64,000 bases of DNA from assembly GCF_000614105.1 (NCBI RefSeq), contig NZ_BAKH01000001.1, positions 45,191 to 109,190 on the forward strand. Direction: 5' to 3'. The position numbers and the translations under genes are program-made. Positions 51,095 through 61,051 of the stretch are shown here, piece by piece (the stretch's first letter is position 1; each line of letters begins with the position of its first letter). Under the pieces are notes generated by a model. The model saw only the letters and a program-made list of their open reading frames with translations. It did no database searches and was not told the origin of the DNA. The stretch comes from Prevotella micans DSM 21469 = JCM 16134. Lineage in GTDB: Bacteria; Bacteroidota; Bacteroidia; Bacteroidales; Bacteroidaceae.

Positions 51095-51560
51095 CACTCG
51101 GCCGATAGGCCGCATGTAGGGACAGACCCCGTGTCTGTCCGCCCTCGTCCGACAAAAGCCACAGAGCAGGCGCGAAAATATTGTTATGCGGTCCGTAGAC
51201 CGAATTGGTATGGGCATCAGTATGGGTATCGGTATCGGACAGACACGGGGTCTGTCCCTACATGCGCCTATCGGCCGAGTTGGCATAACATTTCCCCGAC
51301 CTGTTATGTCTGTTTTTTATATCAACTCGGGCCTACCGGCCGAGTTGGCATCGATTGGATTGATGAGGGTGTCTACGTATGTAGGGACAGACCCCGTGTC
51401 TGTCCGATACCGATACCCATACTGATGCCCATACCAATTCGGTCTACGGACCGCATAACAATATTTTCGCGCCTGCTCTGCGGTTTTTGTCGGACGGGGC
51501 GCGGACAGCAAATCACCCCTCGGGGGCTGTCCCTACATGCGGCCTATCGGCCGAGTGGGG
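51095..51560. repeat. large inverted repeat of the dispersed family, copy D
   Basis: 51166-51263 and 51379-51476 are perfect reverse complements over 98 bp with a 115-bp spacer. Weaker pairing extends outward to about 51105 and 51540. Each arm contains the core GGACAGACACGGGGTCTGTC and the motif GGTCCGTAGACC. CGGCCGAGTTGGCAT occurs twice in the spacer. No gene is present. Confidence 0.92.
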
Positions 51561-51631
51561 AACCGCCTCGCATTTACCTCTAATAGATATTAGTTCAGGG
51601 ATGGGGTAAGACTTATATTGAATTAGTGGGA

Positions 51632-52060
51632 TTATTCGTGGCTTTTTTCGCTTATGGTTAGTCGGCGACATCCGTCGGGTAGCTCTTCTATGCTAACGCG
51701 TACGGCATCGTCGGGCAAGATGTCTTCGATGAGTTCGGGCCATTCAAGGAAGCAGAGGTTGTGGCTGTAAAAATAGTCTTCGTAGCCCATATCGTACACT
51801 TCTTCGAGCTTTTTGATTCTGTAGAAATCGAAGTGGAATACGGGCGAACCTGTGGCGTCGGTGTATTCGTTCACAATGGCGAAAGTAGGCGAGGTTATCA
51901 CGTCTTCGACACCCAGAGCCCGACACACAGCTTTGATAAAGGTTGTTTTACCGGCACCCATCTTACCGTAGAAAGCGAATACTTTTCGGGTACCGATATT
52001 TTGGACGAATATTCGGGCGGCTTGCTCGATTTGGTCAAGACTTTTGATGATTATTTCCAT
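51632..52060 (-). CDS. tsaE: tRNA threonylcarbamoyladenosine ATPase subunit TsaE
   Basis: 142 residues, ATPase of the t6A37 tRNA modification complex. Walker A is GKMGAGKTTFIKA near residue 33; TSPTFAIVNEY and FHFDFYRIKKLEE follow, and FLEWPELIEDILPDD is the C-terminal signature. Its start is 2 bp after the porX stop, so it is the last gene of the T9SS-regulator operon. Confidence 0.95.
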   Translation of the reverse strand: MEIIIKSLDQIEQAARIFVQNIGTRKVFAFYGKMGAGKTTFIKAVCRALGVEDVITSPTFAIVNEYTDATGSPVFHFDFYRIKKLEEVYDMGYEDYFYSHNLCFLEWPELIEDILPDDAVRVSIEELPDGCRRLTISEKSHE

Positions 52061-52061
52061 G

Positions 52062-53618
52062 TTATTGTTTTTTACGGGGGGTAAGGCCTATCAGTGGCAC
52101 AAGCATCTCTTCCATTGATATGCCACCGTGTTGGAAAGTGTCGCGATAGTAGGAAACATAGTAGTTGTAGTTGTTTGGATAGGCGAAGAACGAGTCGCCG
52201 GTTGCAAAGACATAGCTTGTGCTGATGTTGGGCGATGGCAACTTGGCTTGTCGGGGGTCGCGAATAACGAAAACTTCACGGGGATTGTAACTGAGATTCT
52301 TGCCGAGTTTGTAACGCAGATTGGTGTTTGTGTTTCGGTCGCCAATGATTTTGATAGGATTAGTTGTACGTATGCAACCATGGTCGGCGGTGAGGATTAT
52401 TTTGTAGTTCGATTGCGAGAGTTCGCGTATTATTTCGGCCAGTACGCTGTGATGGAACCAGCTTTTAGTAATCGAGCGATAGGCACTTTCGTTATTAGCC
52501 AGTTCGCGAATCATTCGCATTTCGGTGCGCGCGTGCGAAAGCATATCGATAAAGTTCACCACTAGCACGTTTAGATCGTTGTGTTCGATACTGTGGATTT
52601 TGCTAATGAATTTGTCGGCACCTGCGGAGTCGTTAATCTTGTGATAGGAGTAGGTGTCGTGTCGGCGATAGCGCTCGATTTGTGTTCCGATGAGAGGATG
52701 TTCATTGAGATTTTTCCCTTCTTCCTCGTCCTCATCGACCCAGAGTTCGGGGAACATTTCGGCAATCTGCAGCGGCATCAGTCCGCTGAAGATTGCATTG
52801 CGAGCATATTGCGTTGCCGTTGGGAGTATACTCATGTAGAGGTCTTCGTCGATGTCGAACATGTCGGCAATTTCTTCCGATAGCACTCGCCATTGGTCGT
52901 AGCGCAGGTTGTCGACAACAATTAGAAACACCTTACTACCGTTGTCGATTTCGGGAAACACTTTGCGTTTGAATATATCGGGACTCATGAGTGGACGGTC
53001 GGCGGTTTGAATCCAGTCGAGATAGTTCTTCGCAACATATTTTGCGAAGCCGATGTTAGCTTCGGCCTTTTGCATTGTGAGTGTTTCGGCCATGCTGCTA
53101 TCGGTGCTACTAAGTTCGAGCTCCCATTTCACGAGTCGGCGATAGACATTCTTCCAATCGTCGAAGTTGCGAGCTTCGCTGATTTGGGAGGAAATTTGGA
53201 TATAATCTTGCTGATAGCCGCTTTGCGTTACCTCGCTAACAAGTTCTTTGCGATGGATATTCTTTTTGAGCGACAGAAGAATCTGGCTCGGGTTAACGGG
53301 CTTAATAAGATAGTCGGCTATCTTCGACCCGATCGCCTGGTTCATTATATTTTCTTCTTCGCTCTTTGTTACCATAACCACTGGTGTTGCAGGCTGAATT
53401 TCCTTGACGCGCTGTAACGTTTCGAGACCGGAGAGACCGGGCATTTGCTCGTCGAGCAGGATAAGATCGAAGGTTTTGTTGCGACATTGTTCAATGGCAT
53501 CGGTACCGTTGCTGGCGGTAACAAGTTCGTAGCCTTTCTTTTCAAGGAAGATGATGTGAGCTTTGAGTAGTTCGATTTCGTCATCGACCCAGAGTAATAA
53601 TCCGTTGTTCATGTCCAT
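52062..53618 (-). CDS. porX: T9SS regulator PorX (receiver plus PglZ phosphatase)
   Basis: 518 residues, the same length as P. gingivalis PorX as I recall it. The receiver domain has acidic DD at 12-13, phosphoacceptor Asp56 in LILLDEQMPG and Lys in YLIKPVNPSQ. The C-terminal PglZ domain (about 200-518) has the alkaline-phosphatase-like metal motifs VDNLRYDQW, NFIDMLSH and TADHGCIRT. PorX links a histidine kinase (PorY) and sigma factor to T9SS expression. It lies 9 bp downstream of the SprE-like gene. Confidence 0.95.
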   Translation of the reverse strand: MDMNNGLLLWVDDEIELLKAHIIFLEKKGYELVTASNGTDAIEQCRNKTFDLILLDEQMPGLSGLETLQRVKEIQPATPVVMVTKSEEENIMNQAIGSKIADYLIKPVNPSQILLSLKKNIHRKELVSEVTQSGYQQDYIQISSQISEARNFDDWKNVYRRLVKWELELSSTDSSMAETLTMQKAEANIGFAKYVAKNYLDWIQTADRPLMSPDIFKRKVFPEIDNGSKVFLIVVDNLRYDQWRVLSEEIADMFDIDEDLYMSILPTATQYARNAIFSGLMPLQIAEMFPELWVDEDEEEGKNLNEHPLIGTQIERYRRHDTYSYHKINDSAGADKFISKIHSIEHNDLNVLVVNFIDMLSHARTEMRMIRELANNESAYRSITKSWFHHSVLAEIIRELSQSNYKIILTADHGCIRTTNPIKIIGDRNTNTNLRYKLGKNLSYNPREVFVIRDPRQAKLPSPNISTSYVFATGDSFFAYPNNYNYYVSYYRDTFQHGGISMEEMLVPLIGLTPRKKQ

Positions 53619-53627
53619 ATTTTATTT

Positions 53628-56600
53628 TCAGAAGCCGTCGAGGTCGTAGTATTCGTCCTCCACCGAGCTATCGGTTTGTTTTTTCTTATCTGGCGAATCA
53701 GTCGGCGTAGTTGGGTCGTCGAAATAAATCATCGGGTCGTCGGCTGGTTCAGTTGGTTCGGGAGTCGTGGGAGGTGCAGGTGCAGGTTGCGGCTCGTCGA
53801 GAATAATCTCGCTGTTGCCAGCGGGCGGAGTGACCGGCTTCTCCTGTTGAAGTTCCAGCTTATTGTTCGTGGCTGGAGAGATAGTGTCATTTTCAGGCAG
53901 CGCAAAGGTGTTCGAATCTGTCGGTGGAACGGATATCTCATCGGCAGGAATAGATAGGCGGTCGTCGTTGGTTGGTTCAGCCTCTGGCCTTGCTATCGAT
54001 TCCGGTTCACGAGGCGAGGCGATTTCAGCAGGTTCGTTCAACAAATAACGCTTCTCAATGTTGAGCGGCGCGAAGTGTTGTTTATAGAACTCTTCATAGT
54101 CCTTATAGCTGAACGCTGAACCGATGAGTTGAAGATTGCGGTCGCTGATTATGACGGTTCGCACACTTCGATGTAACAACTCGGTGATAGCTTTCACTCC
54201 AGAGAGTCGACGGGCATATTGCAGAGCTTCATCGAAGTTTCTGAATCCAGAAACCTGCATGCGGTGTAACATGCCTAGGCTTTCAATTTCGATGTCGAAG
54301 TTGCGCACCGGAAAACTGGTGAAGTTGAAACGCGCTATTTCAAAAAGCAGTTTGTTTTCGCTCACCGAGTCGGGATTGTAGACGAGCATGAATCGGAAGT
54401 CGATATTACGCTCATCCGACAGTTTAACCTGCCTTATGCTGTCGCTATCGTTAAGCACGTCAGAACGATAGCTCCAGACGTCACCCAGGTCGAACTTAGC
54501 ATTACGCAGTTTCTTTCCGGCCTGCACACCGTTGACAATCATGCCGGCTATCTCGCTTATTCGACTTTGTGGAAACTTCTCAACTACGGCCTTCATATCG
54601 TTCACACAACCATCGGCATCGCCTCGTTAAGCTTGCCGAGTGCACCGATGAACATGAATTTGTCACGATTGGCACCAAGCGGGAAACGCGACTCTGATAT
54701 TCGCGTATTGCCCTTTACCTCCACATATCGGCCTTGCTTGAAAGCCTCGTAGGTTGCAGCGTAAAGCGAGTCTTCGATATGCGTGCCCAATAACGCGTTT
54801 TCCTTGAAATAAGGGTCGGAGAGGATAGTTGTCCACTTGCTGTCAGGATAATTAGTCTTGAGTTTATCGAGATATGTTTCGGCTGTTACGGGCTGATTCT
54901 TCCGCATGTAGAGCAGATAGAGATGGTAGAGCACATCATCGGTTTGCTCGTAGGTTGGGAAATTATCATTGAGCCGACGAAGGGCTTTCTCGGCCAGCGG
55001 CAGATTGTCGAGCCGGTCTTTGAAAATAACTCCAGAGTGATGCAATCCGTCCATCAGAATCTTATTACTGGCCTCAAGCTGTTCACTCGTGAAAGGAATT
55101 TGCTCCAAGTAGTAGGCTCGCTGGTGGGGGTCGTTCTGTACCGAGTCCATGCGTTGTTCAATAGAGTCACGACGAGCTTCTGCCTGGTCGATTGAATCGC
55201 GTTGGGCGTCGGTAATCTCAGGTGTCATGCTACCCACAACCGTTTTATTTATTCGCTGCCAGTTGTCGATGTTTTCGCGTTTGCCCCACTGCTGCTGGAA
55301 AGCCAACTTGCCTTGCTGAACGGCCGTTGGATTATAAAAATACCATGTCCCGTCGCCCGTCCGACTTTCCTTGCGTGGCTGCGGCATACCGAAATTATTC
55401 TGTCCCGCATTCTGTGCCTGACGTTGTTCGGCTCTTGCTCGGCTTGCTTACTACGTTCCTCCTTTTCTTTCTTTTTCAACGCTTCGATGACACGGTCAAT
55501 AGCGGCATTGCGTTCGGCCTCGGAACATTTGGCCAGATATTGCAGCGAGTCTTGAAGCTGAACAGCATCTGTGAACGGCACTAGCTCATCGAGCACCTTG
55601 GAACGTTTGTCGAGCTCGGCATAATCCTTACGATCTTTGTCGAGCAGTCCGATTGCCATTCCGTAGCATCGCCGCGCATCGGCAAAACGTTCTCTGTTCC
55701 AATAAATATTACCGAGTTTCAGCAACAATACACCCTTCTCGATACCGTTGCGCGTAGCTTTTTCGTTTCCCGTTTCGTAAGCTGCAATCGCTCCAAGGGT
55801 ATCACCGCCAGCCAAACGAATATTTCCCATGGCATAATAAACCTGGTCGAGATAATCCTTATTCTTGTCGGATGCTGCCATGCGTTTCAGCTTATTTACC
55901 ATTTGCCGAGCCTGCGCAGAGGCAGTCACCTCGGTTTGTGCAATTCGTGCATTGAACTCCAGTTCGTAGGGTGGATTAGCCCGAACAACTCTTCCAAAAC
56001 ATTTATAAGCCTCGCTGTTGTTTCCAAGTGCAGCCTGAATCTGCCCCATTAAGAACCATTCGCGAGCCTTTTGTTTACGACGCATTTCATGACTGATAAC
56101 CTTCCTTAGATAGGGAACCGCCTCTTGCAGTCGGTTCGCCCGGATGTAATAATCGGCCAGCGTGTAATCCCACTCTTTCAGTGCATGCCGGTCTATCGAA
56201 TCGCGCCGCATATCGCGAATCACATCTTCGGCATCATAAAGCCAGCCCTCCTCTACATAACATTTGGCCAGCCAAGCCCGTGCCTTACCATAAATAGCCG
56301 GCTGATTCTTGTAGATTCGGCTCATATAAGAAAAGGTGGCTGCTGCCTCATCGAACGCTCCCTTGTGGAACTGCGACCGGCCCATAAGTATCCACGCCTT
56401 CCAGAGAAACGGATTATATTCACGACGTGAAAGCCACTCAACATCGCGCGCCGTTTTAGCGCGCTTCTTGTTCCACTCCGGACGCTTTTTTATGCTATGT
56501 TTCGCAATAGTTTTCTCGGCCTTTTCGATGGCTCGGTCGAATCCGCCGCGCCCCAGCTCCCGACTGCTTTTGTTGCCCACGACATAGAGTGGAATTAGCT

Positions 56601-56799
56601 CGGTGAAGTTGTCACGATTACCGTTTTCTTTTTCCAGCGAACCGTCGATATATGCTTGGGCGCCGTTATAATAGGTATTGTAACGCGCATTGAAAGCGTG
56701 CCACCATCGCGAACTCGAGGTGTTTTTACTCGTAGAGCAGCCTGCCAACACGACAACTACCGCCGAAAGGAATATGAATGTTTTGAGAATGATTTTCAC
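53628..56799 (-). CDS. T9SS-associated TPR lipoprotein SprE/PorW, two frame breaks
   Basis: About 1,057 residues once joined. Signal peptide with lipobox VVVLAGCST, then repeated TPR helices. SSRWWHAFNARYNTYYNGAQ is the conserved N-terminal block of SprE/PorW. The frame breaks at about 55430-55440 (AEQEPNNVRH against RQAQNAGQNNFGMPQ) and again at about 54603-54612 (LNEAMPMVV against ADGCVNDMKAVVEKFP). The C terminus is a long Pro/Asp/Thr-rich disordered region ending EDEYYDLDGF. PorW bridges T9SS periplasmic rings and the translocon, consistent with PorX as the next gene. Confidence 0.85.
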
Positions 56800-56840
56800 G
56801 ATAGCATTAACTCTCTATCACGCCGTTTTATTGTGTCGGT

Positions 56841-57236
56841 TCAATCCTGAATCATTGCGATAAGGTCGTCTTTGATTTGATTCGGTACATTGATTCCTCG
56901 CAGAATCAGACTTCTGTTCCAGTCCTTAACCTCATCGGGATGCATGGTTTGCATCACGTCCATGAACTCCTCTGCTTCCTCCGATGTATAATCTTCCGAC
57001 GCGCGCCCGATAAACCTATCCAGTTCCTCGTCGTCGTAATATTCAATCGGTTTTGTGGCCGCCTCCATCATGCACACCTGTTCGCATGTCGGATCGTCGC
57101 CATTACACGAGTAACAGTCGCCCGATGCCGGTACAACCACATCGTCATCATTTCCCTTGCGAGTGAGAACGGAAGCGAGCCCTACAACCAGACCGAGGGC
57201 GATGAGGGCTAAGAAACCGAGCAGAATTATATTCAT
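56841..57236 (-). CDS. small membrane-anchored cysteine-containing protein
   Basis: 131 residues with an N-terminal transmembrane helix (LLGFLALIALGLVVGLASVL). A cysteine cluster CYSCNGDDPTCEQVC is followed by an acidic helical region. I do not recognise a named family. The four cysteines could bind a metal. It lies 7 bp from the next gene upstream and 41 bp from the SprE start, so it belongs to the same operon. Confidence 0.7.
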   Translation of the reverse strand: MNIILLGFLALIALGLVVGLASVLTRKGNDDDVVVPASGDCYSCNGDDPTCEQVCMMEAATKPIEYYDDEELDRFIGRASEDYTSEEAEEFMDVMQTMHPDEVKDWNRSLILRGINVPNQIKDDLIAMIQD

Positions 57237-57243
57237 GCCATAT

Positions 57244-59427
57244 CTAGGGTTGAATCAGTTCGCCCATGAGGAGTTCGTCTATTTCGCTCACGCCGTTCGA
57301 GCGCAGCATATAGCGATCGTTTTTGAATTCTTCGCGCAGACGCACGATACCGGCATCACTGTCGCCAATAAATTCTCGGAAGCAGCTAACGGCTTGTTTC
57401 AAGTCTTTTTGAAGCCAATGGGAATATCCGGCGTTGAGATAATCCTCTGGTGTTGGTTCATCGTTCAGGAGCGATTCGTAAATGTTGGCTGCCTTGGTTA
57501 TGTCGCCATTACAAAGTTGTGCCCATGCTATAAGACGCTTCAAACTTTTGTCGTCGGGGGTAGAAAAATATTCTTTGTAGAGCCGTTCAAGCACCTGCTT
57601 CACGCGGTTTGTCTTCAAGAGAGCCACGCAATAGTTTATGAAGAAATCACGCCTATCGGGTTCAAGTTCTTGCAGAACGGTATAGATTTCGGCCGACAGC
57701 CCAAAGTCTGATTTCACCATTGCAGCTCGTGCTTTTCCTTGCAGGGCGTGAATATTGTCGGGCACAATTTCGAGGGCTTTATCGAACTCTTTTATAGCTC
57801 CATTCGGGTCGTCATTATAGAGTTTTGAGTATCCCGAAAGGATGGCATATCCCGGGTCGGGCGACTGGAATGTTTCCAGAAGTTCTTCGAGCTCCCCGTA
57901 CTTCTGATGCTTATAGAGATAGTTTGCCAAGCTGAGCTTCTTGGATTCGAGTTTAGTGCCTTTGAATATTTGATATTTGAAGAAGAAAACGCTCAGATTG
58001 AAGGTACATTCTCCATTGTCATCAAACGGATTCACAAGTTCTCTCGCAAAAGAATTGAGCCTATAGAAACGATAGATATCTTGAAGGTATGTACGGCGGA
58101 TGACTATCGGGTTATTCCTGTCGAAATCCTGACCCGCCATCTGTTTCTGGGCCTCTTCCGATTCGAGCATCTCAATCATATCCTTCGGCATTCTGTCGAC
58201 TACGTCCGACAGAATCAGCGCCAGCGAATACTTGTCTGAATCGCACAGTTGCGCCAGCTCAACCATGGTATTCAGAAACTTTTTGTTTTTGAACTTCATC
58301 GCGATGTCAATCATATCGGGATGTTCGAATCTGAATGGTGTGAACCAGTTGCACACGGATTTAAAGAAGAAAGGGAATTCTTTCATCTTGCCGAAGCCGC
58401 TGAAATATATGTCGGAGCCCTGGCGTTGCATGTTTACCATCCGACGCACGCTTTCTTCCATTTTCTCCATTCGTTCGTCTTCGGCATTTGGATTCAGAAT
58501 ATTTTCAGTGATATCGTCTTCACGCTCTTCGATTCCGAATTTAGTCATTGTGAACTTTGAGTTGTTCACGATATCGGGCATTATATTATTTTGAATTTCT
58601 TGGCTGTCTTTCTCGGTATCGAGCGTTGCGAAAAGCTGGCGTTGCAAGCTGTATAGTTCACGAACCGTAGATTCGTCTTCACACAGTTTTATAACTATAT
58701 CCTGCTGTTCGGGCAGGAAGCTCATTCCGTCGTGCAAGCTTAGCGCCCATCCCACAAACGCGCGTTCTTTCACTCGTGAGTCGTCGGTCTTAGTGTAAAC
58801 ATCTACAAGGGTTTTGAATTTGTTTATGTCGAAGTGGTTCATGTTGGAAATCGAGATTGCACTCACGAGCACTAGCTGGTCGTTCTGGTCGATTGTTGGC
58901 GAAAGCAGCAGTTGCTCGTAGAAGTTCTTGTCGGCCAACTTCCATTGAGGCGAAACAATCACTCCGTTGAACAGCCTACGAATAGTGGTTTGATGGGCGG
59001 CATAGAGTGTGTAGGCCTTATTGAAATAGTTGTCTGTCCCTTCTTCGAGCGAGAGCAAGCCGACGTCCGACACGAACTTTTCCAGATTCTCGAGTATTTC
59101 TTCATTGTTGAGTTGCAGCCTGTCGGATGTATCGCTAGAAACCTTATACAAACCCAGATTAGTGCACTTCCATTCAAGAAGCAAATTAGAAGCCACACGA
59201 TAGGTACGTTCCAAAAGCGCTCTGTATTGCTCCTCGCGCTGCGGGTCGACAACGCCCTGAAGAATATAGTTCTTCATCAACTTATAATCTTTCTCGATGG
59301 TTTCGAACTCATCGTAGCCCGTCACCAGTTTCTCTTTGCTGTAGACGAAGCTAATATGGTTGAGCGCTGCCTGCAGTCGGCCCTCGAGCAGCAGACCTAA
59401 AATTTCTTCCATATGCTTTTCCATCAT
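57244..59427 (-). CDS. large TPR-containing protein of unknown function
   Basis: About 727 residues from ATG 59427 (MMEKHMEEILGLLLEG), 7 bp after the lipoprotein stop. An all-helical protein; the C-terminal third has TPR-like repeats (GAIKEFDKALEIVPDNIHAL, ITKAANIYESLLNDEP). No signal peptide, so probably cytoplasmic. It sits in the operon leading to SprE and PorX. I do not recognise a characterised relative. Confidence 0.72.
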   Translation of the reverse strand: MMEKHMEEILGLLLEGRLQAALNHISFVYSKEKLVTGYDEFETIEKDYKLMKNYILQGVVDPQREEQYRALLERTYRVASNLLLEWKCTNLGLYKVSSDTSDRLQLNNEEILENLEKFVSDVGLLSLEEGTDNYFNKAYTLYAAHQTTIRRLFNGVIVSPQWKLADKNFYEQLLLSPTIDQNDQLVLVSAISISNMNHFDINKFKTLVDVYTKTDDSRVKERAFVGWALSLHDGMSFLPEQQDIVIKLCEDESTVRELYSLQRQLFATLDTEKDSQEIQNNIMPDIVNNSKFTMTKFGIEEREDDITENILNPNAEDERMEKMEESVRRMVNMQRQGSDIYFSGFGKMKEFPFFFKSVCNWFTPFRFEHPDMIDIAMKFKNKKFLNTMVELAQLCDSDKYSLALILSDVVDRMPKDMIEMLESEEAQKQMAGQDFDRNNPIVIRRTYLQDIYRFYRLNSFARELVNPFDDNGECTFNLSVFFFKYQIFKGTKLESKKLSLANYLYKHQKYGELEELLETFQSPDPGYAILSGYSKLYNDDPNGAIKEFDKALEIVPDNIHALQGKARAAMVKSDFGLSAEIYTVLQELEPDRRDFFINYCVALLKTNRVKQVLERLYKEYFSTPDDKSLKRLIAWAQLCNGDITKAANIYESLLNDEPTPEDYLNAGYSHWLQKDLKQAVSCFREFIGDSDAGIVRLREEFKNDRYMLRSNGVSEIDELLMGELIQP

Positions 59428-59434
59428 TCTTTCC

Positions 59435-60355
59435 TCACCGCTTTTTCTGTTTAAACCGTTCCAAATAATATTTTGCCTCCAGAACATCCGAAGGTCTCGG
59501 TGCTTGCACCTTTTCATATTTCAATTCCGGAAGAGCAGCTATCGTAGCGTCGTCGGCCTTCATATATTTCTTGATAAGTGCCGAATATCTTTTCACGCCG
59601 TTTTTGTTAATCGAATCTACAGCTCTGTTATATGCCTCCATCATTGCGTTCTGCTGTGCTATTCGGTTTCCTTTTTCCACAAAAGCAACCACGCCCGGGC
59701 GAAAAGCGTTCTCCTTCGAATCGTAGAGCACCTTATTTCCTGCCAGCCTTGCCTGTGTTGCCTGTGGTTCGGCAAACCAAAAGGCGTCGAGCTCGTTGTT
59801 TTGTAACATCTTCATCCGAATGAACACGTCGTTAATTTGCGCCCTGAACACCTGATGTTTCGGTTTTGCGTCTTTGATTATTTTATCGGTCAGCAAATCG
59901 GTTATCGAATAGCGTGTCATAGCCACTATCTTATCGCTCAAATCCTGAAGTTTCAGAATCTCCGATTTCCGATTGGCAATTAGTTGCCATGTCGCCCCGG
60001 TTCCGGTCATATAGGTTATGGGCACTCGCCTGCGTTTTAGTCGTTCGGTGCGCACAAGGTCTGAAACTGCAGCCTGCACGCTTCGCCCAATCATAGCCGT
60101 ATCGCAATCCATTTGTGCGTTGAACAGTTTGAGTTGCACATCAATCCGTGCCGAATCATACAGCAAACTGTCCTTGAGCAGAAACATTGGCAAACAGTCT
60201 AACGTTGGCATCACGGCCACCTTGAACGCCGCTTCATAGGCTGCCTTTTCGAGCCTGGCCTGCCGTGCTTGCTCTTCTTTCAGCTCCTGTTTTGAAGGAC
60301 CGCATCCCAAAAGGAGTAAAAGGCTTAAAATAAAGGGGAAAGAGGTTCTTTTCAT
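59435..60355 (-). CDS. substrate-binding lipoprotein, ABC-type/NMT1-like
   Basis: 306 residues from ATG 60355 (MKRTSFPFILSLLLLLGCGP); lipobox LLLGC. The body resembles type-2 periplasmic binding proteins of the NMT1/SsuA kind (AVMPTLDCLPMFLLKD, TGTGATWQLIANR, NNELDAFWFAEPQA). No permease or ATPase gene is adjacent, unusual for an ABC receptor. First gene of the minus-strand operon, promoter at 60362-60369. Confidence 0.72.
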   Translation of the reverse strand: MKRTSFPFILSLLLLLGCGPSKQELKEEQARQARLEKAAYEAAFKVAVMPTLDCLPMFLLKDSLLYDSARIDVQLKLFNAQMDCDTAMIGRSVQAAVSDLVRTERLKRRRVPITYMTGTGATWQLIANRKSEILKLQDLSDKIVAMTRYSITDLLTDKIIKDAKPKHQVFRAQINDVFIRMKMLQNNELDAFWFAEPQATQARLAGNKVLYDSKENAFRPGVVAFVEKGNRIAQQNAMMEAYNRAVDSINKNGVKRYSALIKKYMKADDATIAALPELKYEKVQAPRPSDVLEAKYYLERFKQKKR

Positions 60356-60361
60356 GGTATG

Positions 60362-60369
60362 CAAAATTA
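60362..60369 (-). promoter_or_regulatory. promoter of the lipoprotein-SprE-PorX operon
   Basis: TAATTTTG on the minus strand, 7 bp from the start codon, so the leader would be very short or the start is slightly downstream. Confidence 0.45.
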
Positions 60370-60426
60370 AATATACTTTTCCGTAACCGTCATTTCCGCT
60401 CCCGAAGTTTAATCCTTTATAGAATA

Positions 60427-60715
60427 TACGTGAGTTCGGTTTAAGAATCTGCTTAAGCCTCCGAGGTGCCAATTAGGTAATAAACAAACGGGTGCCTATT
60501 CGGGCTGTAGGGACATATCCCCCCCCGTATCTGTCCTCCTCTCTCTGCCAACTCGGGCGTCAGACCGCATGTAGGGACAGACCCCGTGTCTGTCCGATAC
60601 CCACGCCAACTCGGTCTACCGACCGCATAACATATTTCCCCCTGTCTCAGGGTGCGGACAGACACGGGGTCTGTCCCTACATGCGGGCGTTCCGCCCGAG
60701 TGGGAGTCTCTATTA
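60427..60715. repeat. dispersed palindromic repeat cluster, copy E
   Basis: 60427-60520 matches copy B (GTGAGTTCGGTTTAAGAATC). 60570-60715 holds two opposed cores (GGGACAGACCCCGTGTCTGT and GACAGACACGGGGTCTGTCC) around CGGTCTACCGACCG, then GCGGGCGTTCCGCCCGAG. Immediately followed by array 4. Confidence 0.85.
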
Positions 60716-60766
60716 AACAGAACTCGCGTAAAATATGAGGATGAATGATATACCAGGTCGTTTAGT

Positions 60767-60913
60767 GTATTTCTGCCATGGAAGAAATACACTTTTAGTC
60801 TGTTTATGTATTTCTGCCATGGAAGAAATACACATTTAATTCGTTTATGTATTTCTGCCATGGAAGGAATACACTTTTGGTTGGTTTATGTATTTCTGCC
60901 GTGGAAGAAATAC
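60767..60913. repeat. array 4: four palindromic units, exact 41-bp period
   Basis: Near-perfect 24-bp palindromes with centre CTGCCATGGAAG and outer arms GTATTTC/GAAATAC begin at 60767, 60808, 60849 and 60890, each 41 bp apart. The 17-bp links are T-rich and less conserved, without a clear second palindrome. No DUF6261 gene is adjacent; the next gene is a P-type ATPase. Confidence 0.93.
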
Positions 60914-60961
60914 ATAAAACGGGGTTGGGAATACGTATACGTTTAATTGTGAACATCTACT

Positions 60962-60969
60962 TATCTTTG
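60962..60969 (+). promoter_or_regulatory. -7 promoter element of the P-type ATPase gene
   Basis: TATCTTTG followed by C, 82 bp upstream of the start codon and 49 bp after array 4. Confidence 0.6.
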
Positions 60970-61051
60970 CGCGCGTTATAAAGACCATCCTTTCTCGCGA
61001 TTTATGAAATGATTGGACAATAAGCACCGTCCTCGGAAACAAAAGATTTTT

